Shown: positions 1 to 8,878 of the stretch, in pieces
Layout: every line of letters begins with the position of its first letter
Position numbering within the stretch: position 1 is the first letter of the stretch
Assembly (NCBI GenBank): GCA_035943935.1
Contig: DASZBR010000025.1
Location: forward strand, 9,960 to 73,959
Source of the DNA: DASZBR01 sp035943935
GTDB lineage: Bacteria > Pseudomonadota > Gammaproteobacteria > DASZBR01
Direction of reading: 5' to 3'
DNA length: 64,000 nt
Program-made: the position numbers and the translations under genes
The notes under the pieces: model-generated
The model's database searches: none
Seen by the model: only the letters and a program-made list of their open reading frames with translations
What the model was told of the DNA's origin: nothing

Positions 1-162
1 AAAGAGCTTGAGCAATTTGCGTCTAAATTGTCTCAGCAGCAACAAGCGCAACCGCAACAATCTACGGCTGAAACTGAAACCGCTTCTGCACAAAAACCAG
101 AAGAGAATGTCGTTGATGCAGAATTTACTGAAGTGAAAGAGGACAAGGACGACAAGAAATAA
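1..162 (+). CDS. dnaK: Chaperone DnaK, C-terminal end (partial)
   Basis: This is the last 53 codons of the Hsp70 chaperone; the gene begins left of the window. The tail is Gln-rich and ends in NVVDAEFTEVKEDKDDKK, which matches the conserved acidic DnaK terminus (VVDAEFEEV type). The stop codon TAA shares its last base with the ATG of dnaJ (TAATG), so the two are translationally coupled in the usual dnaK-dnaJ order. DnaK binds unfolded peptides in the cytoplasm in an ATP cycle driven by DnaJ and GrpE. Only the disordered tail is visible, so nothing can be said about the ATPase or substrate domains. Confidence 0.95.
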   Translation, partial: KELEQFASKLSQQQQAQPQQSTAETETASAQKPEENVVDAEFTEVKEDKDDKK

Positions 163-1304
163 TGGCGACGAAGCGCGATTATTATGAAGTCTTAGGTCTG
201 CAGAAAAATGCGTCTGCAGATGACATCAAAAAATCCTACCGAAAATTAGCGATGAAATTTCACCCGGATCGAAATCCGGGTGATAAGTCTGCGGAAGAAA
301 AATTCAAGGAAGCCAAAGAAGCCTACGAAGTATTATCCGATGACAAGCGCCGATCGTCGTATGATCAGTTTGGTCATGCGGGTGCACAAGGTGGATTCGG
401 TGGTTTTGGTGGCGCACAAGGAGGAGCCGGCGCTGCTGATTTTGCCGATATGTTTGGTGATATCTTCGGCGATATTTTTGGGGGTCGACGAGGTGGCGGT
501 GGCGGTGGACGATCGCGCGCGCAACGCGGAGCTGATTTACGCTACGATATGAAACTCACGCTCGAACAAGCGGTATTTGGCAAAACACTCGAAATTCGCA
601 TTCCCACTTTAATAAAATGTAATTCTTGTGATGGCTCGGGCGCGAAAAAAGGCAGTGGCGTCACCGGTTGTACAACCTGTGGTGGTGTTGGCCAAGTTCG
701 TATGCAACAAGGATTTTTCTCGATACAACAAACCTGTCCCGATTGTCATGGCACCGGACAAGTGATTAAAAATCCGTGCCCGGATTGTCGTGGCGAAGGT
801 CGAAAACACGAATACAAAACCTTGTCGGTTAAAATTCCTCCCGGCATTAATGACGGTGATCGCATTCGTTTAACGGGTGAAGGTGAAGCGGGATTGAATG
901 GCGGACCGCCCGGTGATCTCTATGTTCAAATTCATATTGAACCGCACAGTGTGTTTCACCGTGAAGACAATAACTTAATTTGTGAAGTGCCGATTAGCTT
1001 TACGATAGCGACATTGGGTGGAAAATTAGATGTGCCAACCCTTGAGGGTCATGTTGAACTTAAAATTCCGGCAGAAACACAATCCGGTAAAATGTTTCGT
1101 TTACGTGGAAAAGGCGTAAAATCCGTACGGGGTGGTACGGTGGGTGATTTGATTTGTCGTGTGACCGTTGAAACACCGGTAAAATTATCTCAAGCGCAAA
1201 AAGATTTGCTCAAAGTGTTTGATGATTCGTTGGGTAAAGAAAATATCCATAATCCTAAAGCCACGTCATGGTTTGATTCGGTCAAGAACTTTTTTGGAGG
1301 ATAA
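162..1304 (+). CDS. dnaJ: Chaperone protein DnaJ (Hsp40)
   Basis: This is a type I J-protein co-chaperone that delivers clients to DnaK and stimulates its ATPase. At 380 aa it is of usual length. The J domain covers about residues 5-70 with HPD at 34-36. A Gly/Phe-rich linker follows (about 75-120). Four zinc-binding repeats come next (CNSCDGSG, CTTCGGVG, CPDCHGTG, CPDCRGEG), then the two beta-barrel client domains. The start overlaps the dnaK stop by one base, which fixes it. Everything required for function appears intact. Confidence 0.97.
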   Translation: MATKRDYYEVLGLQKNASADDIKKSYRKLAMKFHPDRNPGDKSAEEKFKEAKEAYEVLSDDKRRSSYDQFGHAGAQGGFGGFGGAQGGAGAADFADMFGDIFGDIFGGRRGGGGGGRSRAQRGADLRYDMKLTLEQAVFGKTLEIRIPTLIKCNSCDGSGAKKGSGVTGCTTCGGVGQVRMQQGFFSIQQTCPDCHGTGQVIKNPCPDCRGEGRKHEYKTLSVKIPPGINDGDRIRLTGEGEAGLNGGPPGDLYVQIHIEPHSVFHREDNNLICEVPISFTIATLGGKLDVPTLEGHVELKIPAETQSGKMFRLRGKGVKSVRGGTVGDLICRVTVETPVKLSQAQKDLLKVFDDSLGKENIHNPKATSWFDSVKNFFGG

Positions 1305-1308
1305 CAGG

Positions 1309-1752
1309 ATGATGATGAAACGGTTTGCATTATTTATAGCCTTGTTTTTTTGTGTATTTTCGGCATTTGCACAAAACGCAGTACCCGTTGAGGTAGCGAC
1401 CCAAAATTGGGCAGCTGCATTAAGCTCGAATAATCCGCAAAAAATTGCAGATATGTATGCGTCAGGCGCATTGCTCTACGCTACGTTTGAAAATCAATTA
1501 GATACGCCAGAAGGTATTGAAGGATACTTTGCTAAGCTGATGAAGCATAAAGATCTTGCGGTAAAATTTGGCAAACAAAATATTCGCATGTTTGGTGAAA
1601 CTGCATTAAATTCTGGGTTTTATACGTTTTCATATATGTTGCCGAGCGGAAAAATTGAAGCAAAAATTCCTGCGCGTTATACGTTTGTTTTTGCGCATGA
1701 AGCGGATGGTTGGAAGATTGTGGAACATCACTCTTCTGTATTGCCACAATAA
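1309..1752 (+). CDS. Secreted NTF2-like (SnoaL/DUF4440-type) protein
   Basis: This 147 aa protein starts at ATG 1309, five bases after the dnaJ stop and 8 bases after GGAGG at 1296-1300; a longer frame reaches into dnaJ and is not credible. The first 20 residues (MMMKRFALFIALFFCVFSAFAQ region) form a Sec signal peptide with likely cleavage after AFA. The mature part resembles the SnoaL/DUF4440 cone fold: an N-terminal helix with NWAAALSSNNPQKIADMYASGALL, a middle EGIEGYFAKL segment, and a terminal strand FVFAHEADGWKIVEHHSS. Such proteins bind small molecules or are enzymes; the substrate here is unknown. It is probably co-transcribed with dnaKJ and periplasmic. Confidence 0.75.
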   Translation: MMMKRFALFIALFFCVFSAFAQNAVPVEVATQNWAAALSSNNPQKIADMYASGALLYATFENQLDTPEGIEGYFAKLMKHKDLAVKFGKQNIRMFGETALNSGFYTFSYMLPSGKIEAKIPARYTFVFAHEADGWKIVEHHSSVLPQ

Positions 1753-1812
1753 ATGTAGGGGAGAGGCCATGCCTTGCAGGCTGCAAGCCTCGCCCATTGT
1801 TTGGAGAATATG

Positions 1813-2295
1813 ATGACGACAAAAGTACCGATGACAACAAAAGGTGCAGAACGATTAAAAGAAGAGCTACAGCAGCTGAAATCTATTGAGCGCCCTGCTG
1901 TGATTCAAGCCATTGCAGAAGCGCGTGCGCACGGTGATTTGAAAGAAAACGCGGAATATCATGCGGCTAAAGAGAAGCAAGGATTTATTGAAGCGCGTAT
2001 TCGTGATATTGAGCATAAATTATCCAATGCACATGTGATTGATATCACCAATCTTCCCGTAAAAAATAAAGTCATTTTTGGTGCAACCGTAAAAATTATT
2101 AATACCGAGACAGAAGAGGAAATTTCTTATCAAATAGTCGGTGAAGATGAAGCGGATATTAAATCAGGTAAAGTGTCTGTTCATTCGCCAGTGGCTCGTG
2201 CGTTGATTGGCAAAGAAAAGAATGATGTGGCTGTTGTCCAGACGCCGTCAGGCAAAACAGAATATGAAATTATTGAAATTTTATTTATCGACTAA
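1813..2295 (+). CDS. greA: Transcription elongation factor GreA
   Basis: GreA binds the RNA polymerase secondary channel and stimulates cleavage of backtracked transcripts. The 160 aa product has the N-terminal coiled coil with the conserved acidic tip region (EARAHGDLKENAEYHAAKE) and the C-terminal FKBP-like domain (GEDEADIKSGKVSVHSPVARALIGK). The start is taken at the second of two adjacent ATGs (1810 and 1813), since GGAG at 1803-1806 is well spaced for 1813 and MTTKVPMTTKGAERLKEEL aligns with the E. coli N-terminus. A further upstream frame start at 1774 would add non-homologous residues. Length and motifs are normal. Confidence 0.95.
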   Translation: MTTKVPMTTKGAERLKEELQQLKSIERPAVIQAIAEARAHGDLKENAEYHAAKEKQGFIEARIRDIEHKLSNAHVIDITNLPVKNKVIFGATVKIINTETEEEISYQIVGEDEADIKSGKVSVHSPVARALIGKEKNDVAVVQTPSGKTEYEIIEILFID

Positions 2296-2307
2296 ATTAT
2301 AATTCTT

Positions 2308-3621
2308 ATGAATAAAACAGACACCATTGTTGCTCCCGCTACGGCCTTAGGTCGATCCAGTGTCAGTGTTATTCGAATATCAGGTTCACACACATGCGAA
2401 ATTGCCGAGAAATTATTGGGTAAACTTCCCGATCCTCGTATGGCTTATTACTCAACCTTTAAAGATTCCGACGGGAATATTATCGATAAGGGTTTGGCGT
2501 TATTTTTTCCTAATCCTCATTCTTTTACGGGAGAAGATATTTTAGAACTTCAGGGACATGGTGGATATGTTGTTGTAGATTTATTAATTCAAGAAATATT
2601 AAAACTGGGCGCGCGTCTTGCTAAACCTGGCGAGTTTTCTGAAAGAGCTTTTTTAAATAATAAATTAGATCTGGCTCAAGCAGAAGCTATTGCAGATTTA
2701 ATTGATGCCGGATCAAAACAAGCCGCCCTTGCTGCGATGCAATCTCTCGAGGGAGTGTTCTCCCAAAAAATAGCTGATTTTTTAACTCAATTAATTAATC
2801 TCAGAATTTATATAGAAGCTGCTATAGATTTTCCGGAAGAAGAAGTTGATTTTTTAACAGAGGGAAATGTCAGAAATAAACTAGATAATTTAATTTCAGA
2901 ATTAGAAAATATTCAACAACAAGCCAAACAAGGGGTTTTGTTATCACAAGGCATGATTATTGTTATTGCCGGCAAACCCAACGCAGGTAAATCCAGTTTA
3001 TTAAATTTATTGTCGGGTCGAGACAGCGCAATTGTGACGTCTATTCCAGGTACTACGCGTGATATTTTGCGTGAGCATATTCAATTAGATGGCTTGCCTG
3101 TTCAAATTATAGATACCGCTGGATTACGAGAAAGCGATGATCCTATCGAACAAGAAGGCGTGAAGCGTGCTAAAGAGATGATCCAAAAAGCCGATAGAGT
3201 TTTGTATATTAAAGATATTATGGACACTGAAGATGATATTCATGATGAATTATTACATCATCCGAGATTAACTATTGTTTATAATAAAATAGATTTAAAA
3301 AAACCTGATAAAAATACCTTGGGAATTTCTGCAAAAACAGGCGAGGGTTTAGATAATCTCAAAAAATATTTAAAAAATCTTATGGGATTTTCGGATAATA
3401 CCGAAACGAGTTTCAGTGCACGACGCAGACATGTCGATGCGTTAAATAGAGCGCATGAAAGTTTGTTGCACGGTAAAGCTCAAATAGAAAAAAATAAAGC
3501 CGGCGAATTATTGGCGGAAGATTTGCGCCATGCGCAGAAATATTTGGGGGCGATTACGGGTGAGTTTACCAGTGATGATTTGTTGGGTAAGATTTTTTCG
3601 AGTTTTTGTATAGGGAAGTGA
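2308..3621 (+). CDS. mnmE: tRNA uridine-5-carboxymethylaminomethyl modification GTPase MnmE
   Basis: MnmE works with MnmG to modify U34 of tRNAs reading two-family-box codons. The 437 aa protein shows the folate-binding N-terminal domain (residues 1-118), a helical domain, and an inserted G domain. In the G domain are GKPNAGKSSLLN (P-loop), the TTRD switch, DTAGLRES (G3) and NKID (G4). It ends in the invariant C-terminal CIGK that carries the catalytic Cys. It is slightly shorter than E. coli MnmE (454 aa). In many gammaproteobacteria mnmE follows yidC; here it sits between greA and hemL, and yidC is about 45 kb away. Confidence 0.96.
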   Translation: MNKTDTIVAPATALGRSSVSVIRISGSHTCEIAEKLLGKLPDPRMAYYSTFKDSDGNIIDKGLALFFPNPHSFTGEDILELQGHGGYVVVDLLIQEILKLGARLAKPGEFSERAFLNNKLDLAQAEAIADLIDAGSKQAALAAMQSLEGVFSQKIADFLTQLINLRIYIEAAIDFPEEEVDFLTEGNVRNKLDNLISELENIQQQAKQGVLLSQGMIIVIAGKPNAGKSSLLNLLSGRDSAIVTSIPGTTRDILREHIQLDGLPVQIIDTAGLRESDDPIEQEGVKRAKEMIQKADRVLYIKDIMDTEDDIHDELLHHPRLTIVYNKIDLKKPDKNTLGISAKTGEGLDNLKKYLKNLMGFSDNTETSFSARRRHVDALNRAHESLLHGKAQIEKNKAGELLAEDLRHAQKYLGAITGEFTSDDLLGKIFSSFCIGK

Positions 3622-3630
3622 AGGAAATTT

Positions 3631-4899
3631 ATGACTATTTATGAGCGCGCCTGCAACGTCATTCCCGGTGGCGTCAATTCTCCCGTCAGATCTTTTAAAG
3701 GCGTTGGCGGTGAGCCATTATTTATTTCAAAAGCAAAGGGCGCTTATGTTTATGATCAAAACAATAAAAAATATATAGATTATGTGGGATCTTGGGGTCC
3801 CATGATTGCAGGTCATGCGCATCCTGAAATTATTTCTGCTGTCGAAAAAGCCGTAGAAAATGGCCTAAGTTACGGCGCGCCGACTGTTCTAGAAATAGAA
3901 TTAGCTGAATTAATTTGTAAACTAATGCCAAGCATTGAAATGGTTCGCATGGTCAACTCGGGAACCGAGGCTACTATGAGTGCTATAAGACTGGCTAGAG
4001 GTTATACGAATAAAAATAAAATTATTAAATTTAACGGCTGTTATCACGGTCATAGTGATAGCTTGTTAGTTAAGTCGGGATCCGGTGGTTTAACGTTTGG
4101 AGTTCCTGATTCAGCCGGCGTGCCTAAGAGTTTTGCTGAGCATACTTTAATAGCTGAATTTAATGATCTTGATGATGTCGAAAAATTATTTAAAACTTAT
4201 CCGGATGATATCGCAGCTGTAATAGTAGAACCCGTTGCGGGAAATATGAATTGTATTTTGCCGGAACAAAAATTCTTAGCGGGATTGCGTGAATTATGTG
4301 ATAACTATAAATCCATATTAATTTTTGACGAAGTCATGACAGGATTTAGAGTGGCATTAGGTGGCGCGCAAGAAAGATATAACATCAACCCCGATCTGAC
4401 TACGTTAGGGAAAATAATAGGTGGAGGCATGCCGGTGGGTGCATTTGGTGGACGCAGAGACATCATGGAAAAAGTGTCGCCATTAGGTCCTGTGTATCAA
4501 GCCGGTACTTTATCGGGTAATCCGATTGCGATGGCAGCAGGGTTGGCCGGTTTAAAATTAATTCAACAGCCAGGTTTTTATGAACAGCTCGAAATTCATA
4601 CGAAGAAATTATTAATTAATTTAATGGTTCTTGCAGATAAAGCGGGTATCCCGTTTTTTGCCCAACACGCGGGAAGCATGTTTGGATTATTTTTTACGGA
4701 TCAAACGCAAATTTTAAATTTAACCGATGTTCAGAAGTGCAATGTCGACAGATTCAAGAAGTTTTTCCATAAGATGTTAGAGCTGGGTGTGTATTTAGCA
4801 CCGTCTGCATTTGAAGCCGGGTTTTTATCGTCAGCGCATTTGGATAAAGAAATTGATGAGACGTTAAGCGCTGCGGAGCGCGTGTTTGCGGTGCTTTGA
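3631..4899 (+). CDS. hemL: Glutamate-1-semialdehyde 2,1-aminomutase
   Basis: HemL is a PLP enzyme that converts glutamate-1-semialdehyde to 5-aminolevulinate, the C5-pathway entry to heme. The 422 aa protein contains NSGTEATMSAIRLARG (phosphate-binding region), DEVMTGFRVALGGAQ, the PLP-lysine segment LGKIIGGGMPVGAFGG, and YQAGTLSGNPIAMAAG. It begins nine bases after mnmE, preceded by GAAGGAAATTT, and is probably co-transcribed with it. Its last 36 bases overlap, on the opposite strand, the end of a small membrane-protein frame (4864-5034). Confidence 0.96.
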   Translation: MTIYERACNVIPGGVNSPVRSFKGVGGEPLFISKAKGAYVYDQNNKKYIDYVGSWGPMIAGHAHPEIISAVEKAVENGLSYGAPTVLEIELAELICKLMPSIEMVRMVNSGTEATMSAIRLARGYTNKNKIIKFNGCYHGHSDSLLVKSGSGGLTFGVPDSAGVPKSFAEHTLIAEFNDLDDVEKLFKTYPDDIAAVIVEPVAGNMNCILPEQKFLAGLRELCDNYKSILIFDEVMTGFRVALGGAQERYNINPDLTTLGKIIGGGMPVGAFGGRRDIMEKVSPLGPVYQAGTLSGNPIAMAAGLAGLKLIQQPGFYEQLEIHTKKLLINLMVLADKAGIPFFAQHAGSMFGLFFTDQTQILNLTDVQKCNVDRFKKFFHKMLELGVYLAPSAFEAGFLSSAHLDKEIDETLSAAERVFAVL

Positions 4900-5034
4900 T
4901 TTGTGAGGGTGCTTTTTACTAGGTACGCGGGATAGTTCTGGTTTTTCATTCATTGAAGAGAAGATGATAAGCGCGCTGAAGATAATAAACCCTAATAGTA
5001 CGGCGACGCCCAATGCAAAGAAAAAGTTACCCAT
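4864..5034 (-). CDS. Small single-pass membrane protein (56 aa)
   Basis: This unrecognised 56 aa protein has one long hydrophobic helix (MGNFFFALGVAVLLGFIIFS continuing ALIIFSS) followed by a strongly basic His/Lys/Arg-rich tail. That pattern predicts an N-out/C-in inner-membrane anchor. GAGGAG at 5043-5048 lies well placed before the ATG at 5034. The start overlaps the end of the upstream minus-strand small gene by eight bases, so the two look translationally coupled. Its 3' end runs 36 bases into the 3' end of hemL on the other strand. It is shorter than most ORF cut-offs; the RBS, overlap and clean membrane segment support it as real. Confidence 0.55.
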   Translation of the reverse strand: MGNFFFALGVAVLLGFIIFSALIIFSSMNEKPELSRVPSKKHPHKSKHRKHALRSA

Positions 5035-5245
5035 TATTGTTTCTCCTCAAAAGACCTAAAAATGTAACAATTACGCCGCCTATGATAACACAACACGATG
5101 ATGTAATAAGCCACTGAGTTAAACCTGTTGAGTGCGCTATGACGAGTGTGCCGCCACCCGCTGTGATGAAATTGACCCCAAGCTTTCGTAAATCTTCTTG
5201 AAGCTTGTCGACATCTAAATACCGCTCTATACGTTTTATTAACAT
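5027..5245 (-). CDS. Small membrane protein with amphipathic N-terminus (72 aa)
   Basis: This 72 aa unrecognised protein starts at ATG 5245 after a GGGAG motif. Residues 1-25 (MLIKRIERYLDVDKLQEDLRKL) form a charged amphipathic helix. Residues 46-66 (WLITSSCCVIIGGVIVTFLGLL) form a transmembrane helix, followed by a short basic tail RRNNNG. It precedes and overlaps the 56 aa membrane-protein gene, giving a two-gene minus-strand unit between hemL and the kinase fusion gene. Function is unknown; small membrane proteins of this kind often modulate transporters or envelope enzymes, which is only a general possibility. Confidence 0.6.
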   Translation of the reverse strand: MLIKRIERYLDVDKLQEDLRKLGVNFITAGGGTLVIAHSTGLTQWLITSSCCVIIGGVIVTFLGLLRRNNNG

Positions 5246-5314
5246 TAACTGCTCCCTATGATTAGACGCTTATTATACAATCCTGTATTCAAGAGTAAAT
5301 AAACAAGGTCAACC

Positions 5315-6652
5315 ATGAGCGCAAAAATTATTGAAACCCATATTTCATGGGTTATTTTGACGGATAAATATGCTTACAAAATTAAAAAGCCATTAGATAT
5401 GGGCTTTCTTGATTATTCCAGTTTGGTTAAGCGCAAACATTATTGCGAAGAAGAATTACGTCTCGGAAAAATGTATGCGCCTGAATTATATTTAAAAGTA
5501 ATTGCCATTACGGTTAAAAATAAAATTATAGATTATGCACTTGTCATGAACGCGTTTGCTCAGGAAAATTTATTTTCTAATCTCTTAAAAAATAATAAGT
5601 TAAAATCAGAATATTTTATGAGCTTAGCGGACCAATTAGCAGAAATTCATCAGCATGCAGCAATAGCCAAGGATCCGTTCGGATCATTGGAGAATGTCTT
5701 TTTTCCCGTGCAGCAAAATTTTGATCAAATCAGGCCATTTTTAATAGAGTACAAAAATAAAAAATTATTGGACCAGTTAGAGCTTTGTGAGAAATGGGCG
5801 AATGGAGAATTTAAAAAACTAGAAGAAGCCTTTAAGGCCAGAAAGAAAAAACATTTTATCCGAGAGTGCCATGGCGATCTGCATTTAGGGAATATTGTTT
5901 TATTCAACCATAAACCCATGATGTTTGATCGCATAGAATTTAATGATAATTTAATTTATACCGATACGATGGCCGATGTCGGTTTTTTATTAATGGATCT
6001 GGATGAAAAAAATCAAACTCAGCTTGGTAATATATTTTTAAACCAATATTTAACACAAACGGGCGATTATGACGGATTATTTATTTTAAGATTTTATCAG
6101 GCCTATCGAGCTGTCGTGAGGGCTAAAATTAAATTAATGGGTCCTAAAATAGACTGGGCAGATTATCAGCTCAGCATAAATTTAGCCGAAAGCTATGTTG
6201 AACATAAAAAACCTGAATTATTTATTATGCATGGCATAGCGGGATCCGGTAAAACGACAAAGGCAAAAAAACTGGCTCAAAAATTTAATGCTATTCATTT
6301 ACGATCAGACGTTGAGCGTAAAAGAATAGGCCAGGATAAAAATAAATTATATTCTGAGGAGGTTAATCAAAAAACGTATGAGCATTTGTATGAATTAGCA
6401 AAAAAATTATTAAGCATGGGATATTCTGTTATAGTCGATGCGACGTTTATTAAAAAATCCCACAGGGATTTATTTCGGAAACTATCTTTACCATTTCATA
6501 TTGTGCCGTGCGAAGTTGATGATAAAATACGCGAAACCTGGTTGCGTGAACGACAACACGATTTTTCTGATGCTGATTTTGAAATTGCCCAACAACAGCG
6601 TAAAACGCTGGAACCGTTGACCCCTGACGAGAGGACTTATATTTATGCGTAA
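5315..6652 (+). CDS. APH-type phosphotransferase / AAA P-loop kinase fusion
   Basis: This 445 aa protein joins two ATP-using modules. The N-terminal half is an aminoglycoside-phosphotransferase-like kinase with the catalytic loop HGDLHLGN (His186 region) and a downstream DRIEFND metal-binding segment. The C-terminal half is a P-loop kinase with Walker A GIAGSGKTT (residues 307-315), like the COG2187/COG0645 pair often found fused in proteobacteria. The natural substrate is not established. An in-frame TAA lies just upstream of ATG 5315, so the protein cannot be longer. The 3' end overlaps the carboxypeptidase gene by eight bases. Confidence 0.85.
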   Translation: MSAKIIETHISWVILTDKYAYKIKKPLDMGFLDYSSLVKRKHYCEEELRLGKMYAPELYLKVIAITVKNKIIDYALVMNAFAQENLFSNLLKNNKLKSEYFMSLADQLAEIHQHAAIAKDPFGSLENVFFPVQQNFDQIRPFLIEYKNKKLLDQLELCEKWANGEFKKLEEAFKARKKKHFIRECHGDLHLGNIVLFNHKPMMFDRIEFNDNLIYTDTMADVGFLLMDLDEKNQTQLGNIFLNQYLTQTGDYDGLFILRFYQAYRAVVRAKIKLMGPKIDWADYQLSINLAESYVEHKKPELFIMHGIAGSGKTTKAKKLAQKFNAIHLRSDVERKRIGQDKNKLYSEEVNQKTYEHLYELAKKLLSMGYSVIVDATFIKKSHRDLFRKLSLPFHIVPCEVDDKIRETWLRERQHDFSDADFEIAQQQRKTLEPLTPDERTYIYA

Positions 6653-7883
6653 ACTGATCTGTGTTTCACTGGCGTCGTTGTTTAGCGCAGCCGTCTATGC
6701 TGCTGTTGCGCCGGTTCCGGTTCCTCAATCGCCACTTCAATCTCAGATCAGACCCGAAGCACAAACCTCTGTTTTTCAACAACCCACGGTAAAGGGTCAG
6801 CCAACGATGTTGAACCCTGGCGCACCTGTGCTGAGTGCTAATGGCTATTTTTTACAAGACATTAATAGCGGCAAAGTATTGGCTTCTCAAAATCCAGACG
6901 TTCGCATGGCACCCGCAAGCTTAACGAAGTTAATGACGCTTTATTTAACCTTCGAAGCGCTGCAAGCAAACCGTATTCATTTGAACGATAAAGTGACGAT
7001 CAGTACCGATGCGTGGCAAACCGGTGGATCAAGAATGTTTGTCAAAGCAGGCGATCAAGTTGCGGTATCGGATTTAATTCAAGGTGTGATCGTGGATTCT
7101 GGGAATGATGCGTGTACGGCATTAGCGGAATATGTGGGAGGCACACAACCCGGTTTTGTGAATTTGATGAATCAACAAGCGCAATTATTGGGAATGAAAA
7201 ATACGCATTACGTCGATGTAACAGGCTTGCCTGATCCGAACCATTATTCTACGCCGCGTGATATTGGCGTATTAGCGCGCGCCATTATTTTAAACTTTCC
7301 GCAGTACTACCACTTTTTTGGTGAAAAAACACTGACGTATGACAACATTACTCAGCCTAACCGTAACCGTTTATTATGGAGCGACCCGAGTGTGGATGGG
7401 TTAAAGACAGGTCATACCGATGCGGCAGGGTATTGCTTGGTATCATCTGCTGATAGAAATGGCATGCGCTTGCTTTCGGTATTATTGGGTGCGCCGACCG
7501 ATGCAGCCCGATCGCTTTTCAGCGAAGATTTATTGAATTATGGCTATCGATTCTTTGAAACCCATAAAGTGTATGCGGCTGATCAAGCCCTTCAGAATGC
7601 AACCGTATATTTTGGGAAAACGAATCTGGTTCCAGTAGGATTATCACGTGATTTTTACGTGACCGTTCCCGCAGGTGAATATTCCAAAGTGACAACCAAT
7701 TTCAAGCTATTCACTCCGCTTAAAGCCCCTCTCAAACAAGGCGAAGCAGTAGGGAGTGTGGGGGTTGTATTGAATGGTCAGCCTTTAGGCAGTGAAAATC
7801 TCGTTGCGCTCTCGTCGGTTCAGCGTGGTGGATTGGTAACGCGTCTCGTCAGTCATGTGAAATTGGCATTGGGGAAGATTTAG
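6645..7883 (+). CDS. dacA: D-alanyl-D-alanine carboxypeptidase (PBP5/6, DacA family)
   Basis: This low-molecular-weight penicillin-binding protein trims the terminal D-Ala from peptidoglycan stem peptides in the periplasm. It has 412 aa with a signal peptide (MRKLICVSLASLFSAAVYAA). Active-site motifs are S92-x-x-K95 (ASLTK), S151-G-N153 and K253-T-G255. The C-terminal PBP5-associated beta domain follows, and the last residues (LVTRLVSHVKLALGKI) look like the amphipathic membrane anchor. A Pro/Gln-rich stretch of about 35 residues separates the signal peptide from the catalytic domain. The start lies inside the end of the preceding gene. Confidence 0.93.
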   Translation: MRKLICVSLASLFSAAVYAAVAPVPVPQSPLQSQIRPEAQTSVFQQPTVKGQPTMLNPGAPVLSANGYFLQDINSGKVLASQNPDVRMAPASLTKLMTLYLTFEALQANRIHLNDKVTISTDAWQTGGSRMFVKAGDQVAVSDLIQGVIVDSGNDACTALAEYVGGTQPGFVNLMNQQAQLLGMKNTHYVDVTGLPDPNHYSTPRDIGVLARAIILNFPQYYHFFGEKTLTYDNITQPNRNRLLWSDPSVDGLKTGHTDAAGYCLVSSADRNGMRLLSVLLGAPTDAARSLFSEDLLNYGYRFFETHKVYAADQALQNATVYFGKTNLVPVGLSRDFYVTVPAGEYSKVTTNFKLFTPLKAPLKQGEAVGSVGVVLNGQPLGSENLVALSSVQRGGLVTRLVSHVKLALGKI

Positions 7884-7898
7884 CACTGCTGCTATACT
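7869..7898 (+). promoter_or_regulatory. Possible sigma70 promoter before lipA
   Basis: TTGGGG (7869-7874) and TATACT (7893-7898) are separated by 18 bases and lie directly before lipA, overlapping the end of dacA. The -10 is good and the -35 is weak. This would allow lipA to be expressed apart from dacA. Confidence 0.35.
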
Positions 7899-7915
7899 AG
7901 CGGTCGAGGTGCTCA

Positions 7916-8875
7916 ATGCTAAACACAGAAAAAACCGATGTGAATGCAAAGCAGCGTGGAAGCGCTAAGCTTTCGCGTATCCCCATTAAAGTTGTCTCGA
8001 ACGGAACAGATACATTGCGAAAACCGGATTGGATCCGCGTTCGCATTCCGTCTTCTCCCAGAATTGCAGAACTTAAGACTGTTTTACGAGAAAATCATTT
8101 AGTCACCGTCTGCGAAGAAGCATCCTGTCCCAATCTTCCTGAATGTTTTAGCAAGGGAACGGCGACATTTATGATCATGGGAGATAAATGTACCCGTCGA
8201 TGCAGTTTTTGTGACGTTGCGCATGGTCGTCCCGATCCGCTTGATCAAGAAGAGCCTCATAATCTCGCTAAAACTATTTCGCAAATGAATCTGCGATATA
8301 TTGTTATTACATCAGTAGACAGAGACGATCTTAAAGATGGCGGTGCTTCACATTTTTCAAATTGTCTGCGCGCGATTCGTGAAAAAAGTCCAGAAATTCA
8401 AATAGAAGTATTGGTTCCTGATTTTAGAGGCCGCATGGAATTAGCGCTGGATGAAATGTCCAAAGCATTACCCGATGTTTTTAACCATAATCTCGAAACA
8501 GTCCCGCGATTATATAAACAGGCGCGTCCGGGTTCGGATTATTTATGGTCGCTAAAATTATTACAGGAATTCAAAAAAAGATTTCCCGGCATTCCGACAA
8601 AATCAGGTTTAATGTTGGGATTGGGTGAGACGAATGAAGAAATTATTGATGTCATGAAAGATATGCGCGCGCATGGTATTGATATGTTGACGTTGGGACA
8701 ATATCTCGCGCCGAGCCAACATCATATTCGCGTGGAGAGATTTGTAACGCCACAAGAATTTGACATGTTAGCTGAAACAGCAAAAACATTAGGATTTAAA
8801 AACGTGGCGAGTGGACCGCTAGTGCGATCATCTTATCATGCGGATAAACAAGCAGCAGGTGAGAGTGTTTCTTAA
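7916..8875 (+). CDS. lipA: Lipoyl synthase (radical SAM)
   Basis: LipA inserts two sulfurs into octanoyl groups on lipoyl domains. The 319 aa protein has both cluster motifs: auxiliary CEEASCPNLPEC (C-x4-C-x5-C) and radical-SAM CTRRCSFC (C-x3-C-x2-C). The conserved C-terminal GPLVRSSYHAD is present. GAGGTG precedes ATG 7916. Substrates in this window would include GcvH (16309-16707) and the E2 acyltransferase (58053-58970). No lipB is next to it. Confidence 0.96.
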   Translation: MLNTEKTDVNAKQRGSAKLSRIPIKVVSNGTDTLRKPDWIRVRIPSSPRIAELKTVLRENHLVTVCEEASCPNLPECFSKGTATFMIMGDKCTRRCSFCDVAHGRPDPLDQEEPHNLAKTISQMNLRYIVITSVDRDDLKDGGASHFSNCLRAIREKSPEIQIEVLVPDFRGRMELALDEMSKALPDVFNHNLETVPRLYKQARPGSDYLWSLKLLQEFKKRFPGIPTKSGLMLGLGETNEEIIDVMKDMRAHGIDMLTLGQYLAPSQHHIRVERFVTPQEFDMLAETAKTLGFKNVASGPLVRSSYHADKQAAGESVS

Positions 8876-8878
8876 ATC

